Below, one piece after another: positions 1 through 8,595 of a DNA stretch of 64,000 bases. The position numbers and the translations under genes were made by a program. The DNA is taken from assembly GCA_022801595.1 (NCBI GenBank), contig JAAWSO010000003.1:62001-126000 (forward strand), read 5' to 3'. Every line of letters begins with the position of its first letter. Within the stretch, counting starts at the first letter, position 1. The notes beneath the pieces were generated by a model. The model was not told the origin of the DNA and did not search any database. It saw only the letters and a program-made list of their open reading frames with translations. Source of the DNA: Clostridiales bacterium. GTDB taxonomy: Bacteria > Bacillota > Clostridia > Oscillospirales > Acutalibacteraceae.

Positions 1-679
1 CCAGGTAGTTCATCACGCTGGTATCCCCGGCGTAAGCGAAACCAAACCGTTTTAATTTTGGGTGCAGAATCCGGTCTTTTTTCCGCACCCGCTGGATTTC
101 CGGGTTGGTCATGGAAACATCCATCCAAGGGGAAAGCAAAATCGCCTGGCCCGGCTGGGGAAGGCCGTCCTGGGCCAGCTTTTGGCACAGGGCCAGGCTC
201 ATGCCCCCGCCGGCGGAATCCCCCATAACCACCACATCCTTGGGGTCGATTTTCCCAACAATGGCGCGGTAAATGGGCTCGATCATCGCGAACACCTCCC
301 GGTAGGTCCCGGAGGGCACCACCGGATAATCCGGGGCGACGACGGTACATCCCAGTTCCTCCGCCAGGCGGCCCATAAAATACCAGTGTTCTTGGAAAAA
401 CTCCACCACATAGCCGCCGCCATGCAAATACAAAATGGTTTTCTTGGTGCGGATTCCGCTTTTGGGGCGGATCAAATAAACCTTCCGGCCGTTTTCCGCC
501 CGGGCATACCGGAAATCGAATTTTTTCTTCATGGATGGGGCGGGACGGGCGTGGGCGTTTTTGTGGAACCGGAGCAGCCCTGGGACTTCCGCCACCACCC
601 CCAGGGACGCGAAAAACAAGGCTTCCGCGCCGGTGGCCAAGTCGTCCCGAAGAGCTGTCCACCACTCGCGCAACAACAT
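1..679 (-). CDS. alpha/beta hydrolase, HSL/esterase family (partial, 3' end outside window)
   Basis: The reading frame starts at an ATG at 679 behind an AAAGGAGG site and runs off the left edge without a stop. It contains the oxyanion-hole motif HGGGY at about residue 85 and the nucleophile elbow GDSAGG at about residue 150, both typical of the hormone-sensitive-lipase (alpha/beta hydrolase fold-3) family of carboxylesterases. The catalytic Asp and His would lie beyond the edge. The natural substrate cannot be told. It lies 130 bp downstream of dnaJ on the same strand; no strong terminator is visible between them, so read-through from the heat-shock operon is possible. The N-terminus has no signal peptide, suggesting a cytoplasmic enzyme. 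Confidence 0.85.
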   Translation of the reverse strand, partial: MLLREWWTALRDDLATGAEALFFASLGVVAEVPGLLRFHKNAHARPAPSMKKKFDFRYARAENGRKVYLIRPKSGIRTKKTILYLHGGGYVVEFFQEHWYFMGRLAEELGCTVVAPDYPVVPSGTYREVFAMIEPIYRAIVGKIDPKDVVVMGDSAGGGMSLALCQKLAQDGLPQPGQAILLSPWMDVSMTNPEIQRVRKKDRILHPKLKRFGFAYAGDTSVMNYL

Positions 680-806
680 AAGCCGCAGCCTCCTTTCTTT
701 GGAACATAAGGGACACGGTTTTTTTATTGTAACACAAAACCCTTCCGGTTTCCATCCTCCGGGCAAAAGAAAACAGCGGCTGTGCCGCCGCTGTTCCCAA
801 AGGGCC

Positions 807-1952
807 TTATTTTTTCTCTTTATTGCCAAACAGCTTTTCACGGAAGCTTTTGCGCTTCTGATAGTTTTTGTCGCTGGAGGTCGCCTCAAACTGCTGCAGG
901 ATTTCCTTCTGTTCCTTGGAAAGGTTCTTGGGAACCTCGATCATTACCCGCACGTATTGGTCACCGCGGCCACGGCCAGTGAGATTTTCAATGCCCTTGT
1001 TCTTGAGCTTGAAAATATCGCCGGGTTGGGTGCCTTCGTGGACTTGATAGCTCACGTCGCCGTCTAAGGTCGGCACCACCACCTCATCGCCCAGCGCCGC
1101 CTGGGTGAAGGTGATCGGAATCTCGCACCAGATGTCGTTGCCCTTGCGCTCAAAGATCGGGTGGGGATGGACGTGGATGCCCAGCAGCAAGTCGCCGGTC
1201 GGGCCGCCGTTTATTCCGGCGTTTCCCTGGCCGGATACCCGGAGCAGCTGGTCGTCGGCTACGCCTGCGGGCACATTGATCTCCAGGGTCTTTTGCCGCC
1301 GGTTTTTGCCGGTGCCGCCGCAGGATTTGCAGGGGCTGTCAATGATCTTGCCCTTGCCCTTACATTTATCGCAGGTACGCATGGTCTGCACCACGCCAAA
1401 GGGCGTGCGCTGGTTCACCCTCACCTGGCCGGTGCCGCTACAGTTGGAACAGGTTGCGGGGGAAGTGCCAGCCTTGGCTCCGCTGCCGTGGCAGTCGGCG
1501 CAGTCTTCCACCCGCTGATAGGTGATGGTCTTTTTGCAGCCCTTGGCCGCCTCTTCAAAGGTAACGTCGATGACCGCTTCGGCGTCGCTTCCCCTGCGGG
1601 GGGCGTTGGGATTGGCCTGGCGGCCGCCAAAGCCGCCAAAACCGCCGAATACGCTGTTGAAAATATCGCCGAAGTCAAAGTCGCCTTGGAACGGGCTGCC
1701 GCCTGCCCCGCCGCCAAAGTTGGGGTCTACCCCGGCATGGCCGAATTGATCGTAGCGGGCGCGCTTATCCTTATCCGACAGCACCTCATAGGCTTCGTTC
1801 ACTTCCTTGAACTTCGCCTCGGCGTTTTTATCACCCGGATTCAGGTCTGGATGATATTCCTTGGCCAGTTTACGGTAAGCCTTTTTCACTTCATCGTCGG
1901 AGGCGTTTTTCGGCACACCCATAACCTCATAATAATCCCTTTTATCAGCCAA
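807..1952 (-). CDS. dnaJ: chaperone DnaJ (Hsp40)
   Basis: Co-chaperone that stimulates DnaK ATPase and delivers unfolded clients. The 381-residue protein has an N-terminal J domain with the HPD motif (about residues 34-36), a Gly/Phe-rich linker (about 75-110), four CxxCxGxG-type zinc-finger repeats (about 150-215) and the C-terminal substrate-binding domain. The length is normal for type I DnaJ. The start is a TTG at 1952 in the context [10 protein letters not shown], with AGGAG ten bases upstream. It is the last gene of hrcA-grpE-dnaK-dnaJ, but a 174-bp gap before it contains its own promoter and two stem-loops, so it is probably also transcribed alone. Confidence 0.98.
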   Translation of the reverse strand: MADKRDYYEVMGVPKNASDDEVKKAYRKLAKEYHPDLNPGDKNAEAKFKEVNEAYEVLSDKDKRARYDQFGHAGVDPNFGGGAGGSPFQGDFDFGDIFNSVFGGFGGFGGRQANPNAPRRGSDAEAVIDVTFEEAAKGCKKTITYQRVEDCADCHGSGAKAGTSPATCSNCSGTGQVRVNQRTPFGVVQTMRTCDKCKGKGKIIDSPCKSCGGTGKNRRQKTLEINVPAGVADDQLLRVSGQGNAGINGGPTGDLLLGIHVHPHPIFERKGNDIWCEIPITFTQAALGDEVVVPTLDGDVSYQVHEGTQPGDIFKLKNKGIENLTGRGRGDQYVRVMIEVPKNLSKEQKEILQQFEATSSDKNYQKRKSFREKLFGNKEKK

Positions 1953-1979
1953 ATCTAAATCACTCCTGAAACATACAGT

Positions 1980-2002
1980 AAGGGCGGTCAGTGACCGCCC
2001 TT
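1980..2002 (-). promoter_or_regulatory. stem-loop in the predicted dnaJ 5' leader
   Basis: Perfect inverted repeat of 11-bp arms (AAGGGCGGTCA / TGACCGCCCTT) around one base, lying between the predicted dnaJ promoter and its ribosome site. It is not followed by a T run on the minus strand, so it does not look like an intrinsic terminator; it could stabilise the transcript or act in translation control. Confidence 0.5.
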
Positions 2003-2034
2003 CATGCTATTCTAGTACGTTAAGCTTTGTTACT

Positions 2035-2063
2035 ATCATAAATGAAAAGCGAAATAAAGTCAA
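2035..2063 (-). promoter_or_regulatory. predicted sigma-A promoter for dnaJ
   Basis: Minus-strand TTGACT (2063-2058), 17-bp spacer, TATGAT (2040-2035). It is located after a stem-loop that follows dnaK and before dnaJ, so dnaJ can be transcribed independently of the CIRCE-controlled promoter. No CIRCE copy is visible here. Confidence 0.6.
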
Positions 2064-2078
2064 CATTATTCGCGAAAA

Positions 2079-2101
2079 TTGGCGTGTAATCGACACGCCA
2101 A
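2079..2101 (-). terminator. stem-loop after dnaK, weak terminator or processing site
   Basis: Nine-bp arms TTGGCGTGT / ACACGCCAA with a 5-base loop, followed on the minus strand by a short TTTT run. It lies 25 bp after the dnaK stop and just upstream of the dnaJ promoter. The T run is short, so partial termination or mRNA stabilisation of dnaK is plausible. Confidence 0.5.
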
Positions 2102-2126
2102 CTCTCTATTTTTACGGAGCAATCCC

Positions 2127-3974
2127 TTATTTATTTTCGGTATTGTCGTCCTTCTTCTCGTCCACATCCTTGTACTCCGCGTCGTACACGGTGTTGCCGT
2201 CAGCGGTTTGCTGTGGCTCTGCGCCTGGAGCGGCGTCTTGCGGAGCTTGCTTGTAGAGCTTCTCGGAAACGGCGTAGATGGTCTTTTGGAGATCCTCCTT
2301 GCCCAGCTTGATCGCGTCGATATTGCCGCCGGAAATGGTGTCCTTCATGGTGGCGATCTTCTGGTTCAGCTCGTTTTTGTCGGCTTCCTCAATCTTGTCG
2401 CCGCTGTCCGCAACCAGCTTCTCCGCAGAATAAACCAGGTTTTCCGCCTCGTTTTTCACGTCGATTTCTTCCCGACGCTTCTTGTCTTCTTCCGCAAACT
2501 TCTCTGCGTCTTGAACCGCCTTTTCCACCTCTTCCTTGCTCATGCTGGTGCTGTTGGAAATGGTGATCTTCTGCTCCTTGCCGGTGCCTTTATCTTTAGC
2601 GGATACGTTTACAATGCCGTTGGCGTCGATGTCAAAAGTAACCTCGATCTGGGGAATGCCTCTTGGAGCTGGGGCGATGCCGTCCAGCTTGAAGATGCCA
2701 AGCTGCTTGTTGTCCCGGGCGAACTCACGCTCACCCTGGAGCACGTTGACCTCAACGGAGGTTTGGCCATCGGCGGCGGTGGAGAAGATTTGGCTCTTCT
2801 TGGTTGGGATGGTGGTGTTGCGCTCAATCACCTTTGTCATAACGCCGCCCATGGTCTCAACGCCCAAGGACAGAGGAGCTACGTCCAGCAGCAGCAGGCC
2901 TTGCACCTCGCCGCCTAAAACGCCGGCTTGGAGAGCCGCGCCGATGGCAACGCACTCGTCTGGATTGATGCCCTTAAAGGGATCTTTGCCAGTCAGCTTC
3001 TTCACAGCCTCTTGTACGGCTGGGATTCGGGAGGAACCGCCTACCAGCAGCACTTTATTGATGTTTGAGATATCCAGGCCGGAATCCTTCAGAGCCTGGC
3101 GAACCGGAACAATGGTGTTTTCCACCAGGTCTGCGGTCAGCTCATTAAACTTGGCCCGTGTCAGGGTCATATCCAAGTGTTTCGGGCCGCTTGCATCCGC
3201 GGTAATAAACGGCAGGTTGATGGCGGCGGTGGTCATGCCGGAAAGCTCGATCTTGGCTTTCTCGGCGGCTTCCTTCACTCTCTGCACCGCCATTTTGTCG
3301 CTGCCCAGATCCACGCCGGTTTCCTTCTTGAACTCGGCGATCATCCAGTCCATGATCCGCTTGTCGAAGTCGTCGCCGCCCAAACGGTTGTTACCGGCGG
3401 TTGCCAAAACTTCCTGCACGCCGTCGCCCATCTCGATGATGGAAACGTCGAAGGTACCGCCGCCCAGGTCGTATACCATCACCTTCTGATCCTCGCCCTT
3501 GTCAATGCCATAGGACAAAGCCGCTGCGGTTGGCTCGTTAATGATCCGCTTTACGTCCAGGCCGGCGATCTTGCCAGCATCCTTGGTTGCCTGACGCTGG
3601 GCATCGGTGAAGTAAGCCGGAACGGTGATGACCGCCGCGTTGACGGTATCGCCCAAATAAGCCTCCGCGTCGCTTTTCAGCTTTTGCAGGATCATTGCGG
3701 AAATTTCCTGTGGGGTATAGCTTTTGTCGTCAATAGTCACTTTGTGGTTGGTGCCCATCTCTCTTTTGATGGAAGAAACGGTGCGGTCCGGGTTGGTGAT
3801 GGCCTGGCGTTTTGCCACTTGGCCCACCATTCTCTCGCCGGTCTTGGAAAACGCTACGACGGACGGCGTGGTTCTAGAACCTTCCGCGTTTGCGATGACG
3901 ACCGGCTCGCCGCCCTCGATCACAGCCACGCAGGAGTTTGTTGTACCTAAGTCAATACCAATTGTTTTTGCCAT
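2127..3974 (-). CDS. dnaK: molecular chaperone DnaK (Hsp70)
   Basis: ATP-dependent chaperone central to protein folding, working with DnaJ and GrpE. It has 615 residues, normal for Gram-positive DnaK, which lacks a stretch in the ATPase domain found in Gram-negative homologues. Hallmarks visible: [13 protein letters not shown] at the N-terminus, [11 protein letters not shown] at about 140, [11 protein letters not shown] at about 170, the [13 protein letters not shown] motif at about 310, and the substrate-binding domain with [11 protein letters not shown]. The C-terminus is acidic and disordered. A GGAGGT site precedes the ATG. It is the third gene of the HrcA-regulated operon. Confidence 0.99.
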   Translation of the reverse strand: MAKTIGIDLGTTNSCVAVIEGGEPVVIANAEGSRTTPSVVAFSKTGERMVGQVAKRQAITNPDRTVSSIKREMGTNHKVTIDDKSYTPQEISAMILQKLKSDAEAYLGDTVNAAVITVPAYFTDAQRQATKDAGKIAGLDVKRIINEPTAAALSYGIDKGEDQKVMVYDLGGGTFDVSIIEMGDGVQEVLATAGNNRLGGDDFDKRIMDWMIAEFKKETGVDLGSDKMAVQRVKEAAEKAKIELSGMTTAAINLPFITADASGPKHLDMTLTRAKFNELTADLVENTIVPVRQALKDSGLDISNINKVLLVGGSSRIPAVQEAVKKLTGKDPFKGINPDECVAIGAALQAGVLGGEVQGLLLLDVAPLSLGVETMGGVMTKVIERNTTIPTKKSQIFSTAADGQTSVEVNVLQGEREFARDNKQLGIFKLDGIAPAPRGIPQIEVTFDIDANGIVNVSAKDKGTGKEQKITISNSTSMSKEEVEKAVQDAEKFAEEDKKRREEIDVKNEAENLVYSAEKLVADSGDKIEEADKNELNQKIATMKDTISGGNIDAIKLGKEDLQKTIYAVSEKLYKQAPQDAAPGAEPQQTADGNTVYDAEYKDVDEKKDDNTENK

Positions 3975-4048
3975 AAAAGATTACCTCCAAAACTGATTAT
4001 CAATATAAAATCACTGGTTTAAAGTTCCAAACATACCAAAGACTGCCG

Positions 4049-4618
4049 TTAATTGGCGACCACAACGGTGGCATGACGGACAATCCGATCCCCGATGCGG
4101 TAGCCTTTGCGGTACACCATGGAGATCACATTCTCACCCAATGCATCATCCTCCACATGGGACACCGCCTGATGGATTTCCGGGTCAAAGGGATCGCCCA
4201 CTTCGCCGATGGCGGTGACGCCCAGCTTGGCCAGGACATCCTGCAAATTCTTGCCGATCATCTCCACACCCTTGCGCAAATCCTCCGCGCTGCAGTCCTT
4301 CTGGGCCAACGCCATTTCCATGGTGTCCACAATATTGAGAAACTCCGCCACAGTGTCCTTGGCGGCGTTGTCGTAGGTGGCGGCTTTTTCCCGCTCGGTG
4401 CGCTTGCGGTAATTGTCGTATTCCGCCAGTGTGCGCAGCAGTTGATCCTTGGTCTCCTCCTGCTTTTTTGCGGCTTCCTCCAGCTTCGCCTGCAGTTCTT
4501 CCACTTGCGCTTGCAGATCTTCCGCCTGGGCGGCTTCTTTTTTCTTGCACTTCTTCGCCGTTTCCTCAGTATCCTTTTCCAAATTCTCCGGCTCGTGCGC
4601 CACATCCTTTTTTGACAA
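4049..4618 (-). CDS. grpE: nucleotide exchange factor GrpE
   Basis: Releases ADP from DnaK. The 189-residue protein starts at a TTG (4618) behind AAGGAGG, and consists of a Lys/Glu-rich acidic N-terminus, a long coiled coil (about residues 30-90) containing the family signature LRTLAEYDNYRKRTEREK, and the C-terminal beta wing with the diagnostic hydrophobic/Gly pattern (VEMIGKNLQDVL, VISMVYRKGYRIGDRIVRHA). It lies 64 bp after hrcA and 74 bp before dnaK in the same operon. Confidence 0.97.
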   Translation of the reverse strand: MSKKDVAHEPENLEKDTEETAKKCKKKEAAQAEDLQAQVEELQAKLEEAAKKQEETKDQLLRTLAEYDNYRKRTEREKAATYDNAAKDTVAEFLNIVDTMEMALAQKDCSAEDLRKGVEMIGKNLQDVLAKLGVTAIGEVGDPFDPEIHQAVSHVEDDALGENVISMVYRKGYRIGDRIVRHATVVVAN

Positions 4619-4682
4619 TACTCTGCCTCCTTATCCATCCATACAGTCGATTTATTCCAAATATCATTTCAAAAGCACGTTG

Positions 4683-5747
4683 CTATTCTTCCTCCTGCAA
4701 CAGCTCCGTTAGCATTCTGCCCACGGAAACAGCCAGATAATCCAGCCGGGCCATCACTTTCGCGTAGTCCATTCGGGTGGGGCCCAAGATCCCAATCACG
4801 CCGGCATCCTGGCCGTCAATGGCGTAGCGGGCCACCAGCAAACTGGAATCGGAAAGCTCCGGGCGATGGATTTCCTCTCCAATGAGCACCTGCACATGGC
4901 TGCCCGCCCTACTGTCCTCTGTTTTGCGGAACAGCAGCCGGCTCAATTCCTGACGGCTTTCCAGAAAGTCCATGACCCGGCGGGCATTCCCGTCGGTAAA
5001 CTCTGGATAAAACAGCAGGTTGGTCTGGCCGTTGAGCCGGATCTCGGCTTCCATGGAGTCCCTGGCCACCTCCAGCACCGCCAGCAGCGCCGACGACATT
5101 AAGATGGCCAGTTCCCCCAGGGACGCGCCCAAGGACTGGATGAACCCTGGCGTGACCGCCGCCACCGGGAGCCCAGCCAAATGTTGATTGAGCACCCGGA
5201 AGAAAATCCGCATCATCTCCGGGGTGAGATCGAAATCACAGCGGAAAATCCGGTTTTTCATGGTGCCGGCGGAGGTCATCAGGATTACCATAGCGGTACG
5301 GCGGCTGGTCTGCACAAACTGAACCCCGCGAATCATGGCTTCGCTGCCGGAAGGGGTGGTGGACACCGCGGCGCACCGGGTCATCCCCGCTAACACCTGG
5401 GAAACATTTTCCAGCAGGCGTTCCGGCTCATAGGCGTTGAGCAGCAGCATCCCGTCCAGGTAACGCTGTTCCTCCGCAGGGATCGAAAGCTTTCCCATCA
5501 GATGGTCGATGTAAACCCGATAACCCAAATGGGACGGAATCCGCCCGGCGGAGGTGTGAGGCTGTTCCAGCAGTCCCAGCTCTGCCAGGTCTGCCATTTC
5601 ATTGCGAATGGTTGCCGAGGACACCCCCAGCTGTTCAGCCAGCACTTTGGAACCCACCGGTTCCCCAGTCTCAACATACGCGTCCACTACCGCTGCCAGA
5701 ATTTTCTGTTTCCGCTGGCTCAGTCTGCTGATTGGGCCGAACTCCAT
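4683..5747 (-). CDS. hrcA: heat-inducible transcription repressor HrcA
   Basis: Repressor of class I heat-shock genes; binds CIRCE and is kept folded by GroEL. The N-terminal winged helix (LSQRKQKILAAVVDAYVETGEPVGSK and following, here only partly quoted) and the GRIPSHLGYRVYIDHLM motif are diagnostic. I chose the ATG at 5747 (354 aa) because AGGTGAAAGG lies just upstream; a longer frame to an ATG at 5774 has no ribosome site and nearly abuts CIRCE. First gene of hrcA-grpE-dnaK-dnaJ; autoregulated through the adjacent operator. lepA-hemW, often contiguous with hrcA in Firmicutes, lies 23 kb away on the other strand here. Confidence 0.96.
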   Translation of the reverse strand: MEFGPISRLSQRKQKILAAVVDAYVETGEPVGSKVLAEQLGVSSATIRNEMADLAELGLLEQPHTSAGRIPSHLGYRVYIDHLMGKLSIPAEEQRYLDGMLLLNAYEPERLLENVSQVLAGMTRCAAVSTTPSGSEAMIRGVQFVQTSRRTAMVILMTSAGTMKNRIFRCDFDLTPEMMRIFFRVLNQHLAGLPVAAVTPGFIQSLGASLGELAILMSSALLAVLEVARDSMEAEIRLNGQTNLLFYPEFTDGNARRVMDFLESRQELSRLLFRKTEDSRAGSHVQVLIGEEIHRPELSDSSLLVARYAIDGQDAGVIGILGPTRMDYAKVMARLDYLAVSVGRMLTELLQEEE

Positions 5748-5784
5748 TCCTTTCACCTCATTATAAAGTTGCATTTTGATCGTT

Positions 5785-5811
5785 TTAGCACTCTTGTGGT
5801 TCGAGTGCTAA
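5785..5811 (-). promoter_or_regulatory. CIRCE operator
   Basis: Perfect TTAGCACTC-N9-GAGTGCTAA, the HrcA binding site, between the predicted promoter (5822-5850) and hrcA. No mismatch in either 9-bp arm. Confidence 0.98.
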
Positions 5812-5821
5812 CCCTATTACT

Positions 5822-5850
5822 AATTTACCATTTCTTTCAGCCAATGTCAA
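5822..5850 (-). promoter_or_regulatory. sigma-A promoter of the hrcA operon
   Basis: Minus-strand TTGACA (5850-5845), 17-bp spacer, TAAATT (5827-5822). The CIRCE begins about 10 bp downstream, so HrcA would cover the start site. Confidence 0.85.
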
Positions 5851-5875
5851 GAATTTAAATGTAAAAGAATTATGA

Positions 5876-5955
5876 AGGCAAGCCGACGAGCCCACATGTC
5901 ACTCGTCCCTCACTCCGATGAGTCAATCCTTGAAACACAAGCCGCGCGCTTGATC
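5876..5955. repeat. dispersed intergenic repeat, copy 1 (fragment)
   Basis: Contains a diverged copy of the module CTCGTCCCTC..GATGAG..CTTGAAAC..GCGCGCT that recurs at 14,870-14,930 and 21,355-21,400 and, inverted, at 43,540-43,600. It lies just upstream of the hrcA promoter. The remainder of the gap 5851-6377 shows no credible gene; a 79-codon minus frame at 6010-6249 lacks a ribosome site and family features. Confidence 0.6.
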
Positions 5956-6205
5956 TTCTCCTTACTGTCCTCCTGGATTCTTATTCTCACGATTTCCATT
6001 CTGTCCACATCACCACCCTGAAATACTCTTTTCCTCCTCAAAAAATCCACACAACTTTCCCTCATCTCTGCAACTTCCCGCTAGACAAATGGATCTCGTT
6101 CCGGAACAGACATATACAAACCTTTTATGTCCCATTCCCTTGGGGGATTTAGGGGGAGAGTATTGTCTTTGTCCTCTTCTTTTTCTTTGTCTTTGTATTG
6201 GCATC

Positions 6206-6229
6206 GATCGCATTGCAAAAAATGCGATC
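6206..6229. repeat. inverted repeat in the hrcA/cooS divergent gap
   Basis: Nine-bp perfect arms GATCGCATT / AATGCGATC separated by GCAAAA. There is no T run on either side, so it is not a typical terminator; it could be a protein site or the end of a small element. Confidence 0.4.
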
Positions 6230-6377
6230 GCATACAACCACATTCCCACCTTGTAAAAATCCCGGAAACCCTCGTCCTACCTAGCTTTTTCCCAACGGAT
6301 CAAAGGACTTGGTATCCATAGGTTTCCCCATTCAGGGAAAAACCAACTGGATTTCCCTATCATGGGGGTATGAAAAA

Positions 6378-6409
6378 TTATCACAAAATAATTTTATTTT
6401 GTTTGATAA
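6378..6409. promoter_or_regulatory. AT-rich inverted repeat, candidate activator site upstream of cooS
   Basis: TTATCA...CAAAATAA and TTATTTTG...TGATAA form an imperfect palindrome centred about 85 bp upstream of the predicted cooS start site (about 6479), a spacing used by upstream-binding activators. It contains TCACAAA/TTTGTTTGA half-sites loosely like CRP/FNR family sites. The regulator is unknown. Confidence 0.35.
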
Positions 6410-6442
6410 AGCTGGTGAAATCAAGAAAAAAGAAAAAGCAAA

Positions 6443-6471
6443 TTGACAACAGGAAGGAAAAGGAATATAAT
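6443..6471 (+). promoter_or_regulatory. consensus sigma-A promoter of the cooS-ABC operon
   Basis: TTGACA (6443-6448), 17-bp spacer, TATAAT (6466-6471), a perfect match to consensus. Expected start about 6478, leaving a leader of roughly 45 bases before the ATG at 6523. Confidence 0.9.
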
Positions 6472-6522
6472 CCTTACTAATCCTATATGTTATATCTATT
6501 TACTCAAGAAAGAGGGAAGAAC

Positions 6523-8565
6523 ATGCTGTATTTTGCTAAGCTGCCTATGAGATGGCACCATGAAAAATTGGAAGATTCCATCTTACCCAAAGAACCCTCC
6601 CACCGTTCCAGTTCGGTGGGAACGGTAGTGGACGACTATATGAAAGCGGTTTCGGAATATCGAAAGAGCTTTCCGTCCAAACAGGATGTGATCGAGCAGG
6701 CCCCTGACCCTGCCGTGCGGGAAATGCTCCTGCGGTTGCAAGAGATGGGATGCGAAACCACATTTGATCGGTTCGACCAGCAGCAGCCGCAATGCAGCTT
6801 TGGGATTGCCGGGGTTTGCTGCCGCAACTGCTCCATGGGTCCCTGTAAGATCACCCCCAAAAGTCCAAGGGGGGTATGCGGGGCCGACGCGGATCTCATT
6901 GTGGCTCGAAATCTGCTGCGCTCCCTGGCAGCGGGCGTGGCCGCCCATGGGGCCAGAGGGCGGGAAAGCATGCTGGCTCTCAAATATGCCGCGGAAGGGA
7001 CCATCAATATCCCCATAGAAGGGGAAGGGAAAATCCGCAAAACTGCGGCAGTCTTTGGTTTGGCGACAGAGGGAAAATCCGTTGCGGAATTGGCCAAACA
7101 AATCGCAGACATTTTGCTGGAAGATTTGTCCCGAACCATTCCGGCCGAGCACCGGACCCTGCGGGCATTTGCCGCTCCGGAACGTCTGCAAACCTGGACG
7201 GATCTCGATATCCTTCCCATTAGTGCCTACCACGAATCCTTTGAAAGCCTGCATCAAACCAGCGTGGGCACCAACGGGGACTGGAAACACGTCATGCATC
7301 AGTTTGAACGATGTGGCCTGGCCTTTTCCTGGTCCAGTGTGCTGGGTTCCTCCATCGCCATGGACAGTTTATTTGGCCTGCCCAACCGGAACACCTCCAA
7401 AGTCAACCTGGGCGCTCTCAAAAAAGGCTATGTCAACATTGCCGTACACGGCCACTCTCCAGTTTTGGTTCAAGAGATTGTGAAGCAAGGGCGAAGCGAA
7501 GAGCTCGTCCGGCTTGCCAAGGAACAGGGGGCGCTTGGCATCCAGTTCTATGGAATCTGCTGCTCCGGTCTGTCCGCCATGTATCGCTATGGCAACGTGA
7601 TTCCTCTGTCCAATGCCGTAGGAGCCGAGTTGGTATTGGGTACTGGCGCCATTGATTTGTGGGTGGCGGACGTGCAGGACGTTTTCCCTTCCATTATGGA
7701 GGTGGCCAAATGCTTCCGCACCACCGTCGTAACCACCAGTGATTCCGCCCGCTTACCAGAGGCAGAGCATTACGGCTATACCCACGACCATTCCAATCTG
7801 GGTGAAACGGAAGCTCTGGCTAAAAAAATTGTTCGTCGCGGCATTGAAAGCTTTGCGGCACGCCGGGATGTTCCCGTCTTTATCCCTCAATACGAGGTGG
7901 AGGCGGACGTTGGGTTTTCCGCGGAATATTTGACTGCACTGTTTGGCGGCAGCCTGGCTCCTTTGCAACAGGCCATCGAAAACGGCTCCATTTTGGGGAT
8001 CGTCAACCTGGTTGGCTGCAACAACCCCAGAGTGGTCTACGAAAAAGCAGTAGCGGAAGTCGCTTCCGTACTGATTGAAAACAATATTTTAATCATGACC
8101 AATGGATGTGCTTCCTTCCCGCTGTTAAAATTGGGCTTCTGCCAAACCAAAGCAGCCCAGCAGGCTGGCCAACCGCTCCGGGCATTTTTGCAGGAGCACA
8201 ACCTCCCTCCGGTTCTGCACATGGGCGAGTGTTTGGACAACGCAAGAGCATCGGCGATTTTCAAAGGGGTTTCCGACGCAGCGAAACAACCGATCAAAGC
8301 ACTTCCGTTCGCATTTTCCAGCCCGGAATGGTCCAATGAAAAAGGCACGGCTGCCGCATTGAGCTTCCGTATGCTAGGCATGAACTCTTATCACTGCGTC
8401 TATCCGCCGGTACAGGGTTCCGCCAATGTGATGAACTATATGATGGAAGGGACGGTCGAGCGGTTCGGGTCCAAAATGGTGGTAGACTTAAACCATCTTT
8501 CCCTCGCCGAAAAAATCGTCCAAGACTTTAAGCAAAAACGAAACCAGCTAGGCTGGAAAGCCTAA
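6523..8565 (+). CDS. anaerobic carbon monoxide dehydrogenase catalytic subunit (CooS) homologue, variant C-cluster
   Basis: CooS enzymes interconvert CO and CO2 with a Ni-Fe-S C-cluster. The ATG at 6523 (680 aa) follows AGAGGGAAG; an ATG at 6487 would be only about 9 bases after the start site. The Cys set for the D and B clusters is complete (CxxxxxxxCCxxCxxxxC at about 91-107, GVCG at about 120). C-cluster region: HGHSP (309-313), GICCSG (346-347), GCNN Cys499, NGCAS Cys529, GECLDN Cys570, and the SPEW..EK motif are present. However Asp386 stands in D-V-Q-D, where characterised enzymes have D-x-Q-Cys (Cys333 of Carboxydothermus CODH-II); the spacing to Cys499 is 113, as in CODH-II. CO oxidation is therefore uncertain. 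No cooC, cooF or acs genes adjoin. Confidence 0.9.
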   Translation: MLYFAKLPMRWHHEKLEDSILPKEPSHRSSSVGTVVDDYMKAVSEYRKSFPSKQDVIEQAPDPAVREMLLRLQEMGCETTFDRFDQQQPQCSFGIAGVCCRNCSMGPCKITPKSPRGVCGADADLIVARNLLRSLAAGVAAHGARGRESMLALKYAAEGTINIPIEGEGKIRKTAAVFGLATEGKSVAELAKQIADILLEDLSRTIPAEHRTLRAFAAPERLQTWTDLDILPISAYHESFESLHQTSVGTNGDWKHVMHQFERCGLAFSWSSVLGSSIAMDSLFGLPNRNTSKVNLGALKKGYVNIAVHGHSPVLVQEIVKQGRSEELVRLAKEQGALGIQFYGICCSGLSAMYRYGNVIPLSNAVGAELVLGTGAIDLWVADVQDVFPSIMEVAKCFRTTVVTTSDSARLPEAEHYGYTHDHSNLGETEALAKKIVRRGIESFAARRDVPVFIPQYEVEADVGFSAEYLTALFGGSLAPLQQAIENGSILGIVNLVGCNNPRVVYEKAVAEVASVLIENNILIMTNGCASFPLLKLGFCQTKAAQQAGQPLRAFLQEHNLPPVLHMGECLDNARASAIFKGVSDAAKQPIKALPFAFSSPEWSNEKGTAAALSFRMLGMNSYHCVYPPVQGSANVMNYMMEGTVERFGSKMVVDLNHLSLAEKIVQDFKQKRNQLGWKA

Positions 8566-8595
8566 ATATCAAAGAATAATGGGGGATTATGAATC

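Noticed and set aside
5748..5774. Longer HrcA start at 5774
   Set aside because: No ribosome site and only 10 bp from CIRCE; the ATG at 5747 has AGGTGAAAGG.
6010..6249. 79-codon minus ORF between hrcA and cooS
   Set aside because: No ribosome site, low-complexity basic composition, no domain.
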